From the NCBI RefSeq assembly GCF_000420865.1, contig NZ_ATVT01000001.1, forward strand, positions 1 to 64,000: a stretch of DNA of 64,000 nucleotides. The letters are read 5' to 3'. The DNA is from Butyrivibrio sp. XPD2006 (lineage in GTDB: Bacteria; Bacillota; Clostridia; Lachnospirales; Lachnospiraceae). The notes under the pieces were generated by a model that saw nothing but the letters and a program-made list of their open reading frames with translations, was not told the origin of the DNA and ran no database searches. Both the position numbers and the translations under genes were made by a program. Of this stretch, positions 1-7,075 are shown piece by piece (the stretch's first letter is position 1; every line of letters begins with the position of its first letter).

Positions 1-111
1 TTCTGTAATCTCAACAGGTGTACTCTCACATGCAAATGTTGTAATAGGTGTTACGCTTATCATCATTGCTGACATCATTATTGCTACCATTGTTTTCTTT
101 AAAGTCTTCAT
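1..111 (-). CDS. Secreted protein, N-terminal fragment (runs off left edge)
   Basis: Read on the minus strand, an ATG preceded by an AGAGGT ribosome binding site opens a frame that stays open to the window edge (37 codons). The start MKTLKKTMVAIMMSA is a typical signal peptide: lysines, a hydrophobic stretch, then TTFA, a likely signal-peptidase I site. The residues after it are too few to name the mature protein. It is transcribed divergently from the histidine-phosphatase gene. Confidence 0.6.
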   Translation of the reverse strand, partial: MKTLKKTMVAIMMSAMMISVTPITTFACESTPVEITE

Positions 112-288
112 AATCTTTACCTCTCTCTTTTCTCAATCTATTTTGGGTTGTTATGTGTCTTATTTGTGTTGGTTTGTTTTATGTTGAGTTAATATTATCA
201 TGGCGACTATCACAAAATTGTCACACAAAAAACAAAATACATTTCAATTATGATTAACATGGCATTTGTATCGATAAAGAAATGATTT

Positions 289-315
289 TTGATACACTTT
301 TGGTTTATGTATAAT
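289..315 (+). promoter_or_regulatory. Probable promoter of the histidine phosphatase gene
   Basis: TTGATA (289-294) and a consensus TATAAT (310-315) are 15 bp apart, slightly short for a sigma-A promoter. They lie 49 bp before the ATG and its AAGGAGAT ribosome binding site. The rest of 112-363 is A+T-rich spacer between divergent genes, with no other structure that I can see. Confidence 0.45.
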
Positions 316-363
316 AGGGATTGAAAGAATATATTTCAGTAGAATCGACTAAGGAGATATTAG

Positions 364-975
364 ATGAAACACATTATCACTGTTCAACATACACAGTCAA
401 TTCATCATACGAATGGAATGGTAGGTTCGTGGACAGATTGGGATTTAACAGAACTTGGGAAAAAACAGGCAGATCACATTGGAAAGAAATTGAGCAATGA
501 ACTTGCCGGTAAAAAGGTGGTTTTGTATTCTTCGGATCTAAAGCGTGCTATACAGACAGCTGAAGAAATAGCTAAATATCTGGGTATAGAACCGATTTTT
601 AAGCAGGAGCTAAGAGAAAGAAATCTTGGAAAATGTTGCGGTAAGTCGGTTCAGTGGCTTCGTGAAAATATTGAGTGTCCAGAGAATACTGTTGATGACA
701 GACTGTTTTCTGATGGGGAAAGTCGGAGAGATGCATGGAATCGTCTGAAATCTTTTTACGATGAAGTTATTAACAGTAAAGAAGAGAACATCATTATCGT
801 GTCTCATGGTGATCTTTTGAGTATTTGGAATGCAATGTATATAGGACTTCCGGTTGAATCATTTTATGAAGTTGATATCCATGGTCCTGCTGGAGGGGTA
901 TCACATATGATTATTGGTGATGATGGAAAACATCGAGTAAGGCATATTAATGATATGTCATATATTACAGGATAG
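364..975 (+). CDS. Histidine phosphatase family protein with a QHT active-site variant
   Basis: A 203-residue phosphoglycerate-mutase-like phosphatase. Family marks are the segment GSWTDWDLTELGKKQA after the first beta strand, SSDLKRAIQTAEEIA, and the second catalytic block S147-H-G-D150. The canonical RHG triplet near the N-terminus is QHT (residues 8-10). The phosphohistidine is kept but the preceding arginine, which normally binds phosphate, is replaced by glutamine. The substrate cannot be read from the sequence. The ATG at 364 follows AAGGAGAT at good spacing. The next gene begins 35 bp downstream, probably in the same transcript. Confidence 0.85.
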   Translation: MKHIITVQHTQSIHHTNGMVGSWTDWDLTELGKKQADHIGKKLSNELAGKKVVLYSSDLKRAIQTAEEIAKYLGIEPIFKQELRERNLGKCCGKSVQWLRENIECPENTVDDRLFSDGESRRDAWNRLKSFYDEVINSKEENIIIVSHGDLLSIWNAMYIGLPVESFYEVDIHGPAGGVSHMIIGDDGKHRVRHINDMSYITG

Positions 976-1010
976 TAATGATGCAAATGTATGTTTTAGG
1001 AGGGGAAAAA

Positions 1011-1610
1011 ATGAATTTTGAAAGTTTTAAGTGGATAAGAAAACCTACGGAATTCGCAATTGGGCCAGATCGTATAGAAATAATCACAGAGCCTCATACA
1101 GATCTGTGGCAAAGAACATATTATCATTTTCGAAATGATAATGCGCCGGTATTTCAGATGGAGACAGAGGAAAAATTCTTTTCTTTTATTGTAAAAACGA
1201 ACTTCTCAGATAGCCATCATAGATTCGATCAGTGCGGAATAGTCATGTATTTGGACAGTGAGAACTGGTTGAAAGGATCTATTGAATATGAAAATGAGAC
1301 GTTCCAGCATCTGGGCTCGGTGGTAACCAATCATGGTTACTCAGACTGGGCAACGACAGAAATCCCGGCCGATGTAAAGACTATGTGGTATCGCCTTAGT
1401 CGTAGAGAGGATGATTATTGTATTGAATGTTCTAAAGACGGTAAGACTTTCAGCCAGATGAGAGTATGTCATATGTGGGAGGGCGCAGGGAAGATCAGTT
1501 TCGGAATTTATGCCTGTAGTCCGGAAGACTCGAGCTTTAAAGCAGTCTTTACCGATATGAATATTACCGAATGTGCGTGGAAGCCACATGATGGTCAACA
1601 ACCGGATTAA
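1011..1610 (+). CDS. DUF1349 family protein (concanavalin-like fold)
   Basis: A 199-residue protein of the DUF1349 type, a beta-sandwich family related to concanavalin-like lectins and glucanases. Visible marks are the WIRKPTEF start, a central CGIVMYLDSENWLKGSIEYE block, and KISFGIYACSPEDSSFKAVF near the C-terminus. The ATG at 1011 is chosen over an in-frame upstream ATG at 978 because AGGAGGGG sits directly before it. There is no signal peptide, so it is probably cytoplasmic. It may be co-transcribed with the phosphatase. The exact substrate is unknown. A terminator follows. Confidence 0.75.
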   Translation: MNFESFKWIRKPTEFAIGPDRIEIITEPHTDLWQRTYYHFRNDNAPVFQMETEEKFFSFIVKTNFSDSHHRFDQCGIVMYLDSENWLKGSIEYENETFQHLGSVVTNHGYSDWATTEIPADVKTMWYRLSRREDDYCIECSKDGKTFSQMRVCHMWEGAGKISFGIYACSPEDSSFKAVFTDMNITECAWKPHDGQQPD

Positions 1611-1643
1611 CTCTAATTATATAGAAATGACATAGCAATTTAA

Positions 1644-1703
1644 TCAGTGTAAAACAGACCCTAATAAGTGAAAACAGGGTCTGTTTTTCTTTGTTGACAT
1701 AAG
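1644..1703 (+). promoter_or_regulatory. Copy 1 of the 21-bp direct-repeat (LytTR-like) element
   Basis: Two 9-mers, TCAGTGTAA (1644-1652) and TAAGTGAAA (1665-1673), are exactly 21 bp apart. A weak -10-like CATAAG begins 31 bp after the A of the second AGTG. In this copy a stronger separate promoter (TTGACA 1694 / TATAAT 1715) overlaps the downstream end. The sequence after the second repeat (GTGAAAACAG) resembles the sequence after the first, which suggests origin by duplication of a 21-bp unit. Confidence 0.55.
1651..1689 (+). terminator. Intrinsic terminator nested in element copy 1
   Basis: AAACAGACCC pairs with GGGTCTGTTT, and a T-run follows. The loop holds the second 9-mer of the direct-repeat element. 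It ends the phosphatase/DUF1349 unit. Confidence 0.85.
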
Positions 1704-1720
1704 ATATTAGTGAGTATAAT
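1694..1720 (+). promoter_or_regulatory. Promoter of the polyferredoxin/PadR unit
   Basis: A consensus TTGACA (1694-1699) and TATAAT (1715-1720) stand with 15 bp between them. They lie upstream of the gene at 1778 and run into the ATATATCA repeats that are the likely PadR operator. Confidence 0.55.
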
Positions 1721-1750
1721 ATATCAAATAGATATATCAATATGATATAT
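1719..1750 (+). promoter_or_regulatory. Probable PadR operator
   Basis: Three copies of the half-site ATATATCA lie between the -10 and the gene: direct copies at 1719-1726 and 1732-1739, and an inverted copy at 1743-1750. The last two form a perfect 8-bp inverted repeat with a 3-bp spacer. The position and the PadR gene in the same operon make autorepression likely. Binding by this PadR is inferred. Confidence 0.55.
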
Positions 1751-1777
1751 TGGCATTTACAAAAGGAGATTACAGTT

Positions 1778-2506
1778 ATGCGACAAAGAATAAGAAAAAC
1801 AACCCTACTGATATCATTACTTCTTTTCCCAATTACAATGTGGTATTTCTCGCCATACCTGATCATAAATGCAGCTATGGAACATGTCATAAACGGCAGT
1901 TTTATAGTGTTTGCAGCGATGCTTGTCTTTTCAATGTTCTTCGGAAGAGTCTGGTGTGGATACCTTTGCCCGGCGGGAGGACTTCAGGAATGTGCTCTCA
2001 GGATAAATAACAATCCTGCAAAGCAGGGGAAACGTGATAAAATCAAATATGTGATATGGATCATCTGGATATGCGCAGTGATCGCTACATTTGTGATGGG
2101 CAAGAATGACGTGCGCATAAATCCTTTTTACATGACCGACCATGGCATATCAATTGCAAGCATATATAATTATGTGATCTACTATGGTGTCATATTTTTA
2201 CTGCTGATACCGGCACTTATCCATGGCAGAAGAGCAGCATGCCATTATATTTGCTGGATGGCACCGTTTATGGTAATCGGAAGCAGTATCGGAAGGCTTT
2301 TGCATCTACCGCAGCTTCATATTGAAGCAGACAAAGACAAATGCATTTCCTGCGGAAAGTGCAGCAGAGTCTGTCCTATGGGACTTGATGTAAAAGAGCT
2401 TGTTAAAGACTGCAGAAACGCTAAACATACTGAGTGTATCCAGTGCGGCGCATGCGTCGATGAATGCCCGAAATCAGTCCTAAAATATAAGTTTACTTGG
2501 AAGTGA
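1778..2506 (+). CDS. NapH/polyferredoxin-like membrane 4Fe-4S protein
   Basis: About 242 residues with four hydrophobic segments in the first 180 residues and two 4Fe-4S sites near the C-terminus (CISCGKCSRVCP and CIQCGACVDECP). An extra CGYLCPAGG motif sits after the second membrane segment, as in NapH/RnfC-like electron-transfer proteins. It probably passes electrons between membrane and cytoplasm; the partner is not evident. The ATG at 1778 follows AAAGGAGAT and is preferred over an upstream in-frame ATG that lies inside the operator. The PadR gene follows after 15 bp. Confidence 0.8.
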   Translation: MRQRIRKTTLLISLLLFPITMWYFSPYLIINAAMEHVINGSFIVFAAMLVFSMFFGRVWCGYLCPAGGLQECALRINNNPAKQGKRDKIKYVIWIIWICAVIATFVMGKNDVRINPFYMTDHGISIASIYNYVIYYGVIFLLLIPALIHGRRAACHYICWMAPFMVIGSSIGRLLHLPQLHIEADKDKCISCGKCSRVCPMGLDVKELVKDCRNAKHTECIQCGACVDECPKSVLKYKFTWK

Positions 2507-2521
2507 TCAGGAGAAAGAGAT

Positions 2522-3073
2522 ATGGCAAAGGACAGGAAAATTGATCTTGTAATCTTAGGTCTTTTATCCCATGAGGATCTGACCGGATATGATATAAAAA
2601 AGAGGCTGGACGGAGCGATAGGTTTTTTCTGGAAAGGGAGTTTTGGAAATATTTACCCTGCGCTGAGTTCAATGGAAGAAGAGAGCCTAATCTACAAAAA
2701 GAAGAACTCCAAGAATGGTGGACGTGAGAGGATTCCTTATCATATAACCAGACAGGGAACCAAGGCTTTAAGAACATGGCTTGAGGAATCACAGGCTTCC
2801 AATGAGCTGAAATATGAAACTCTGCTTAAGTTGTATTTTGGAGGAGCAGCGGACAGGAGCGTCACGATCAGGAACATTGAAATCTTTGAGGAAGACGTTA
2901 AGCGAAATCTGGCAGTGCTAAATATGTACAAAGAAAACCTGGAAAAAGTACTTGATGAAGAAGACCATGTTTTCTATTATCTGACCGTAACATTTGGAAT
3001 TGACACCTATGAGGCGTACCTTAAGTGGTGCACCAAGGCAAAAAAGCTGTTAAAAAAGGCTTCAGTAAAATGA
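2522..3073 (+). CDS. PadR family transcriptional regulator
   Basis: A 183-residue PadR protein. The N-terminal winged helix has the family pattern ILGLLSHEDLTGYDIKKRL, followed by the NIYPALSSMEEESLI recognition region. The C-terminal half is a helical dimerisation domain (Vir-like). It lies 15 bp behind the polyferredoxin gene, after an AGGAGAAAG ribosome binding site. It probably represses its own operon through the ATATATCA repeats upstream. The ligand is unknown. Confidence 0.85.
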   Translation: MAKDRKIDLVILGLLSHEDLTGYDIKKRLDGAIGFFWKGSFGNIYPALSSMEEESLIYKKKNSKNGGRERIPYHITRQGTKALRTWLEESQASNELKYETLLKLYFGGAADRSVTIRNIEIFEEDVKRNLAVLNMYKENLEKVLDEEDHVFYYLTVTFGIDTYEAYLKWCTKAKKLLKKASVK

Positions 3074-3083
3074 AGCTTTTTTT
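3055..3083 (+). terminator. Intrinsic terminator after padR
   Basis: GGCTTCA pairs with TGAAGCT around a short loop and runs into seven T. It overlaps the last codons and stop of the PadR gene. Confidence 0.8.
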
Positions 3084-3097
3084 ATGTGCAAAAATAG

Positions 3098-3126
3098 TTG
3101 ACAAAAAATATGTAACATATTACATT
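3098..3126 (+). promoter_or_regulatory. Promoter of the MarR/flavodoxin unit
   Basis: TTGACA (3098-3103) and TACATT (3121-3126) are spaced 17 bp apart. The -10 lies inside the first MarR-type palindrome, so bound repressor would block RNA polymerase. Confidence 0.65.
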
Positions 3127-3148
3127 GTTTATATAGGTAATATATTAC
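3110..3148 (+). promoter_or_regulatory. Probable MarR operator (two palindromes)
   Basis: ATGTAA-CATA-TTACAT (3110-3125) is a perfect inverted repeat across the -10. GTAATATATTAC (3137-3148) is a second perfect palindrome with the same TTAC core. Both precede the MarR gene at 3170. Autorepression is inferred from position. Confidence 0.6.
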
Positions 3149-3169
3149 ATATTATACGAGGGGCTTTTT

Positions 3170-3649
3170 ATGAATTACGATGAAGTGATGAATATTGAGA
3201 AAGTGAAGTTCGGGGATATGCCTCCACAGCCTTTTTTACTGGGACTTCTAAGTGCATTTGACAATAGGTATCAGGCAGCTGCTGATGCGTATTTCAAGGA
3301 AATCACCTGGAAGCAGTTCTTTGCCATAATCTGTATTAACTTATGTAAGGAACCGCCTACGCTCAATGAGCTTTCAGACGTAATGGGCAGTTCACATCAG
3401 AATGTTAAACAGATTCTGTTAAAGCTTGAGAAAAAAGGCTTTGTCTCAGCTACACCTGATGAAAAAGACAAGCGAAAGCAGCGCATATTCGTCACTGATA
3501 AATGCAGGGCATTTTTGGAACAGAATGACAATAACGGTCAGCAGAGCCGGTATGTGATAGGCCGTATCTTTGAAGGTATCGATGAAAAGAGCCTGCAGAC
3601 CACCATACAGACAATAATGAAAATGGAAAGGAATTTGAGTGAATTATGA
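3170..3649 (+). CDS. MarR family transcriptional regulator
   Basis: A 159-residue MarR regulator. The winged helix-turn-helix spans roughly residues 60-115 (PTLNELSDVMGSSHQNVKQI, then the wing TPDEKDKRKQRIFVT), with helical dimerisation segments at both ends. GAGGGG precedes the ATG. Its last codons overlap the flavodoxin gene by 4 bp (ATGA), so the two are translationally coupled. Palindromes upstream suggest that it represses itself and the flavodoxin. Confidence 0.85.
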   Translation: MNYDEVMNIEKVKFGDMPPQPFLLGLLSAFDNRYQAAADAYFKEITWKQFFAIICINLCKEPPTLNELSDVMGSSHQNVKQILLKLEKKGFVSATPDEKDKRKQRIFVTDKCRAFLEQNDNNGQQSRYVIGRIFEGIDEKSLQTTIQTIMKMERNLSEL

Positions 3650-4179
3650 AAACGCTGATAATCTACACCTCACAGACAGGATTTACAAAGAGATATGCGG
3701 AATGGCTTGCAGACAGAACAGGCGGAGATCTGCTGGATTTAAAAGCTGCTCAGAAGAAGAGCGCCGATTACTTTAAAGGCTACGATGCAATCTGCTATGG
3801 TGGATGGCTTATGGCAGGGAATGTTGTTAAAGCGAAGTGGTTTTTCGAGAAGGCTTCTGACTGGAAGAACAAGCGTCTTGCTATGTTCTGTGTAGGTGGC
3901 AGCCCTAATGACAATCCGGATGTAGATACATTCCTTCAGAATGTGTTATCGGAAGAGCAGAAGAGTTATATAAAAGTGTTCTATTGCCAGGGCGGTTTTA
4001 ACTACGAAAAGATGAAGGCTCCTTCAAGACTTGCAATGAAGATGTTTGTATCGACTCTTAAGAATAAAAAAGATGCTACCGAGAAGGAAAGGGGAATGGC
4101 AGAGAAGATGTCTTCATCCTATGATATATCTGACATAAAATACATTGAGCCAATCGTAGCTCATTTAAAAGGTGCGTGA
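3646..4179 (+). CDS. Flavodoxin domain protein (HemG-like)
   Basis: A 177-residue flavodoxin-fold protein. The FMN phosphate loop is at the N-terminus (IYTSQTGFTKRYAEWLA), followed by the GYDAICYGGWLMAG segment around the isoalloxazine ring, as in the flavodoxin_5/HemG group. It probably carries electrons or reduces a quinone-like substrate. It is coupled to the MarR gene, which points to regulation by a redox or aromatic ligand. It ends at a terminator-like hairpin. Confidence 0.8.
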   Translation: MKTLIIYTSQTGFTKRYAEWLADRTGGDLLDLKAAQKKSADYFKGYDAICYGGWLMAGNVVKAKWFFEKASDWKNKRLAMFCVGGSPNDNPDVDTFLQNVLSEEQKSYIKVFYCQGGFNYEKMKAPSRLAMKMFVSTLKNKKDATEKERGMAEKMSSSYDISDIKYIEPIVAHLKGA

Positions 4180-4196
4180 ATAACGTACCTTTTTTG
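4168..4196 (+). terminator. Terminator-like hairpin over the flavodoxin stop codon
   Basis: AAAGGTGCGT pairs imperfectly with ACGTACCTTT and six T follow. The hairpin covers the end of the flavodoxin gene and the GTG start of the next frame, so it may attenuate expression of that small gene. Confidence 0.6.
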
Positions 4197-4433
4197 CAGA
4201 GCATGGACAGAAGGCCTTCGTTAGATGAACTTACGGAGTATTATGCAAATGCGATGTCAATGTGGGCAACACAAGTATTCTGCAGAGTTGCCGGTAAGAA
4301 TAAATTCACAAAAAAAGATATTGATGGAATGAAAAAGACAGCGGCTCTTATGGCTGCCGATCGCAATCCATATTCATGGAACATGGACTATCTTCCGTAT
4401 GAGGATAACAGCGGATATAAAAAGAAATTATAA
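4176..4433 (+). CDS. Small conserved-looking protein of unknown function
   Basis: I do not recognise this 85-residue protein. It is soluble and moderately charged, with RRPSLDELTEYYANAM near the start and MAADRNPYSWNMDYLPYEDN near the end. The GTG at 4176 overlaps the flavodoxin stop codon, which would couple translation. An ATG at 4203 is the alternative start but has no clear ribosome binding site. The hairpin at the junction could uncouple the two genes. Codon use looks like that of its neighbours. A terminator lies shortly after the stop. Confidence 0.6.
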   Translation: MNNVPFLQSMDRRPSLDELTEYYANAMSMWATQVFCRVAGKNKFTKKDIDGMKKTAALMAADRNPYSWNMDYLPYEDNSGYKKKL

Positions 4434-4448
4434 TAGTGGAAAATTTGG

Positions 4449-4483
4449 AAAGGACAGAATCAGTGTGATACCTGTCCTTTTCT
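4449..4483 (+). terminator. Intrinsic terminator with AATCAGTGT in its loop
   Basis: AAAGGACAG pairs with CTGTCCTTT, followed by TTCTTT. The loop contains AATCAGTGTGATAC, the same core as the direct-repeat elements. The nearest upstream match (AATAGTGG) is 27 bp away rather than 21, so I do not count it as a full element; it may be a decayed one. Confidence 0.8.
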
Positions 4484-4585
4484 TTAGTTTTAATAGTATT
4501 AAATTATTCATAAGGTGTTCACTCATCTCATGAAGAAATGTGGTACTGTGGATGAGAGAATGTTTAATTGAGGAGTAATAAGCAT

Positions 4586-5524
4586 ATGAAAAAGGCAGTA
4601 GTTACCGCCCTGATGTTAGCTCTTGCAGTAAGCGCATCAGGATGTGGTGAAAAGAAAGATGATAACGTTACGATAATAGGTGGTGCAGATGGACCGACTT
4701 CAATTTATCTTGCACCTTCTTCCGTTAGCGAAGGGTTCAGATATGCGGATCCGATTGATGGCGATGAGTATTATGCGGTGATTGACAGGATACTTGGAGA
4801 ATGCGGGTTAGAAGGTCAGGAATGGGGGACTGTAATTGACCTTAAAGGAGAAACAGATGCTGTTGTTTCCCTGGCACTGGAACCGACAGGAAGATATAAG
4901 GCACTGGGTATCATCAGTAAAGAAGCAGGCTGCTATGGAATAATCCTGAATGATACCATAGACGGAACGCAGGATAACGTTAATTATGCATATGAGGCTT
5001 GGGCTTATACAGCAAAGGCAGAGGATAAACCGGAGTTTAAGTGGGAAGGTGACAGACTCTACTTTACTTATCCGGTCCAGTCAGATAATGGTATTGAGAC
5101 CAGGACAGTTCCCATTGACTGCGGATATGATACCGGGCATATGGAATTTAACATGGAAAGAAAAGACATGGCTTCTGTGAATCAGGAAGACGTGCTTTCA
5201 GGGACATGGCAGACAGCTTCCATAGGATATGAGATGGATGGGGAAATGCAACCGGAATACTATGTGCAGTTTGAGGGCCTTCAGATAAACTACGGACATA
5301 TGAAAGATGCTGACTTTATTGTGGACCATACAGACGAAATTTCTTACTTAGAGGAAACTTCACCCGGGAAATATATTGTGCAGGCTGAAACATCAGCCGG
5401 AATCCAATATACATTAAAGACTGCTGAAAGTGATAATGATGTACTGGAATACTATGAGACATGGAATGAAGAAGAGTATGGCGATGCCTACAGAGGAGGC
5501 TCATCTTTGAGCAGGTGCAATTAA
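4586..5524 (+). CDS. Lipoprotein with a GGADGPT motif
   Basis: A 312-residue lipoprotein. The signal peptide ends in a lipobox (SASGC), and soon after comes IIGGADGPTSIYLA. GGADGPT is a signature otherwise known from the beta subunits of sodium-pumping decarboxylases, but no such membrane domain follows. The rest is soluble and beta-rich (about residues 45-300) and I cannot assign it. The ATG at 4586 is chosen for the lipoprotein signal and the GAGGAG before it. The C-terminus (GGSSLSRCN) abuts a broken muramidase gene, so the end of this gene may also have been rearranged. Confidence 0.7.
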   Translation: MKKAVVTALMLALAVSASGCGEKKDDNVTIIGGADGPTSIYLAPSSVSEGFRYADPIDGDEYYAVIDRILGECGLEGQEWGTVIDLKGETDAVVSLALEPTGRYKALGIISKEAGCYGIILNDTIDGTQDNVNYAYEAWAYTAKAEDKPEFKWEGDRLYFTYPVQSDNGIETRTVPIDCGYDTGHMEFNMERKDMASVNQEDVLSGTWQTASIGYEMDGEMQPEYYVQFEGLQINYGHMKDADFIVDHTDEISYLEETSPGKYIVQAETSAGIQYTLKTAESDNDVLEYYETWNEEEYGDAYRGGSSLSRCN

Positions 5525-5551
5525 CTTACAGCAATAGAAGTTGATATATGA

Positions 5552-6307
5552 AACAGAGGAGATGCTCAGTGGAACACTTCTCAGATAGAGCAGAAATATA
5601 AGATATGGATGGCCTGGTATAATCAGGATTCCTCTAAACTCGCTGCAGGTCCGTCTTATGAAGGCCAATGCGCCATGTGGCAGTACTCTAATATGGGAAC
5701 AGTTGCCGGCATTGGCCAATCAGTGGATGTAGATGTGGCCTACTTTGGATACAGCGGCACAGAAACAGCCAAGGACACAACAGAAAGAGAAACAGTATCA
5801 GCCGATGTGGAAGCCTTGATGAACTTCAACGCTGTAGATGAAACAGTCACCGCCAAGAACAGCACAAATTTAAGGGATAAGCCCGGCCAGGGCTCCGACA
5901 GCACGGTCAAGGTAACACTGCAGAACGGTCAGACAGCCCAGAGGACCGGAATCAGTGACAGCGGATGGTCCCGAGTTATATATGAAGGCAATACATATTA
6001 TGCTGTTTCCAGCTATCTTACCACGGATCTGAGCGCCCCTAAGCAAGAGATCACACAACAGCCGGAGGATACTTCAGGTTTCAAGACCAAGTTCATGGAC
6101 TGTAATGAAACCGTTACCGCTAAAGAAGTTGTTAATCTCAGGAATAAACCCAGTGTGACAGATGAGGATTCTATAGTAATCGCAACGCTGTACGCCGGAG
6201 ATACTGCGGTAATGACCGGGATCAATGCAGAGTTTGGATGGGCCAGAGTTGAATACAATGGTCAGACTCTTTACTGTGTGAGCAGCTACCTTAAGTATGT
6301 GGAGTAG
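5552..6307 (+). pseudogene. 5'-truncated GH25 muramidase with two SH3-like repeats
   Basis: The frame is open from just after a stop at 5549, but there is no good start near its beginning. The first internal ATG is at 5609 and has no ribosome binding site. The opening residues match the end of a GH25 lysozyme catalytic domain (MWQYSNMGTVAGIGQSVDVD, a WQY...VD pattern), so about two thirds of that domain, including its catalytic acids, is missing. Two bacterial SH3-like repeats follow, each with VTAKxxxNLRxKP and ending in YxVSSYL. There is no signal peptide. It is probably a remnant of a secreted cell-wall hydrolase whose 5' part was lost at the junction with the preceding lipoprotein gene. 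Confidence 0.7.
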
Positions 6308-6409
6308 GATAAAAATGGCCTTTAGATAAATGAAAGCATAGACTCTACTCTACGTAGGTACAATATTCTTTTATCCCATATTACAATCTGTGCATGGAGG
6401 TAAGAAAAA

Positions 6410-7003
6410 ATGAATCAATATGTTACAGGCACAGTAATTAAGCAGCTTAGGGAAAAGAATAAGATGACACAGCTTCAGCTGGCGGAAAAGCTTGGAGTTA
6501 GTGATAAGACAGTATCAAAGTGGGAAACAGCCAAAGGCTATCCGGACATTACACTTTTAGAACCGATAGCTGAGGCATTCAGAATTTCGGTAACCGAACT
6601 TATATCAGGAAATACCATTCATAACGAAAACATATCTGCAAATATGCTGAGATCAAAGTTTTATGTTTGTCCGGTCTGCGGAAACGTCATACATAGCATG
6701 GGAGAAGCGGCTATCCATTGTCATGGTATACAGCTTATACCACTTGAGGCAGAACCTGCAGACGAACACCACATGGCAGTTATTGAGCGCATTGAGGATG
6801 AGTATTATGTGCGGATAGATCACAGCATGACGAAGGAACATTACATTTCGTTCGTGGCTGCGGTTTCATCCGATGATATTCAAATAGTAAAGCTCTATCC
6901 GGAAGGCAGTGCAGAAGCTCGGTTTAAAATCCGTGGAGTCAGACGAATTCTCTTTTACTGTAATCGTGACGGCTTATTCATGGTTGATCCTTTAAATATT
7001 TGA
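6410..7003 (+). CDS. XRE regulator fused to a desulfoferrodoxin-like domain
   Basis: A 197-residue protein. Residues 1-65 are an XRE helix-turn-helix (KMTQLQLAEKLGVSDKTVSK, then the WETAKGYPDI region). A CPVCG sequence near residue 83 starts a small zinc- or iron-ribbon-like segment. Residues 120-195 resemble the superoxide-reductase-like domain (HSMTKEHYISFVAAVSSDD). The expected iron ligands are only partly visible, so it may sense metal or redox state rather than act as an enzyme. The ATG follows GGAGGTAAG. It is the last gene before element copy 2. Confidence 0.75.
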   Translation: MNQYVTGTVIKQLREKNKMTQLQLAEKLGVSDKTVSKWETAKGYPDITLLEPIAEAFRISVTELISGNTIHNENISANMLRSKFYVCPVCGNVIHSMGEAAIHCHGIQLIPLEAEPADEHHMAVIERIEDEYYVRIDHSMTKEHYISFVAAVSSDDIQIVKLYPEGSAEARFKIRGVRRILFYCNRDGLFMVDPLNI

Positions 7004-7007
7004 TAAA

Positions 7008-7067
7008 TCAGTGTAAAACAGCTCCTTTTCAGTGTATGAGAGGGGGCTGTTTTTTATAAGTGGTAAA
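7008..7067 (+). promoter_or_regulatory. Copy 2 of the 21-bp direct-repeat (LytTR-like) element
   Basis: TCAGTGTAA (7008-7016) and TCAGTGTAT (7029-7037) are 21 bp apart. TGGTAAAAA stands at the conserved +30 position. If that is the -10, transcription would start almost at the ATG of the next lipoprotein gene. Confidence 0.55.
7015..7055 (+). terminator. Intrinsic terminator nested in element copy 2
   Basis: AAAACAGCTCC pairs with GGGGGCTGTTTT (one G-U pair), with a T6 run. Relative to copy 1 the stem has changed on both sides (GACCC/GGGTC here is GCTCC/GGGGC), which keeps the pairing. Confidence 0.85.
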
Positions 7068-7075
7068 AATATGTC

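Noticed and set aside
4435..4483. Eleventh full copy of the direct-repeat element
   Set aside because: AATCAGTGT is in the loop of a terminator, but the nearest upstream match is 27 bp away and imperfect.
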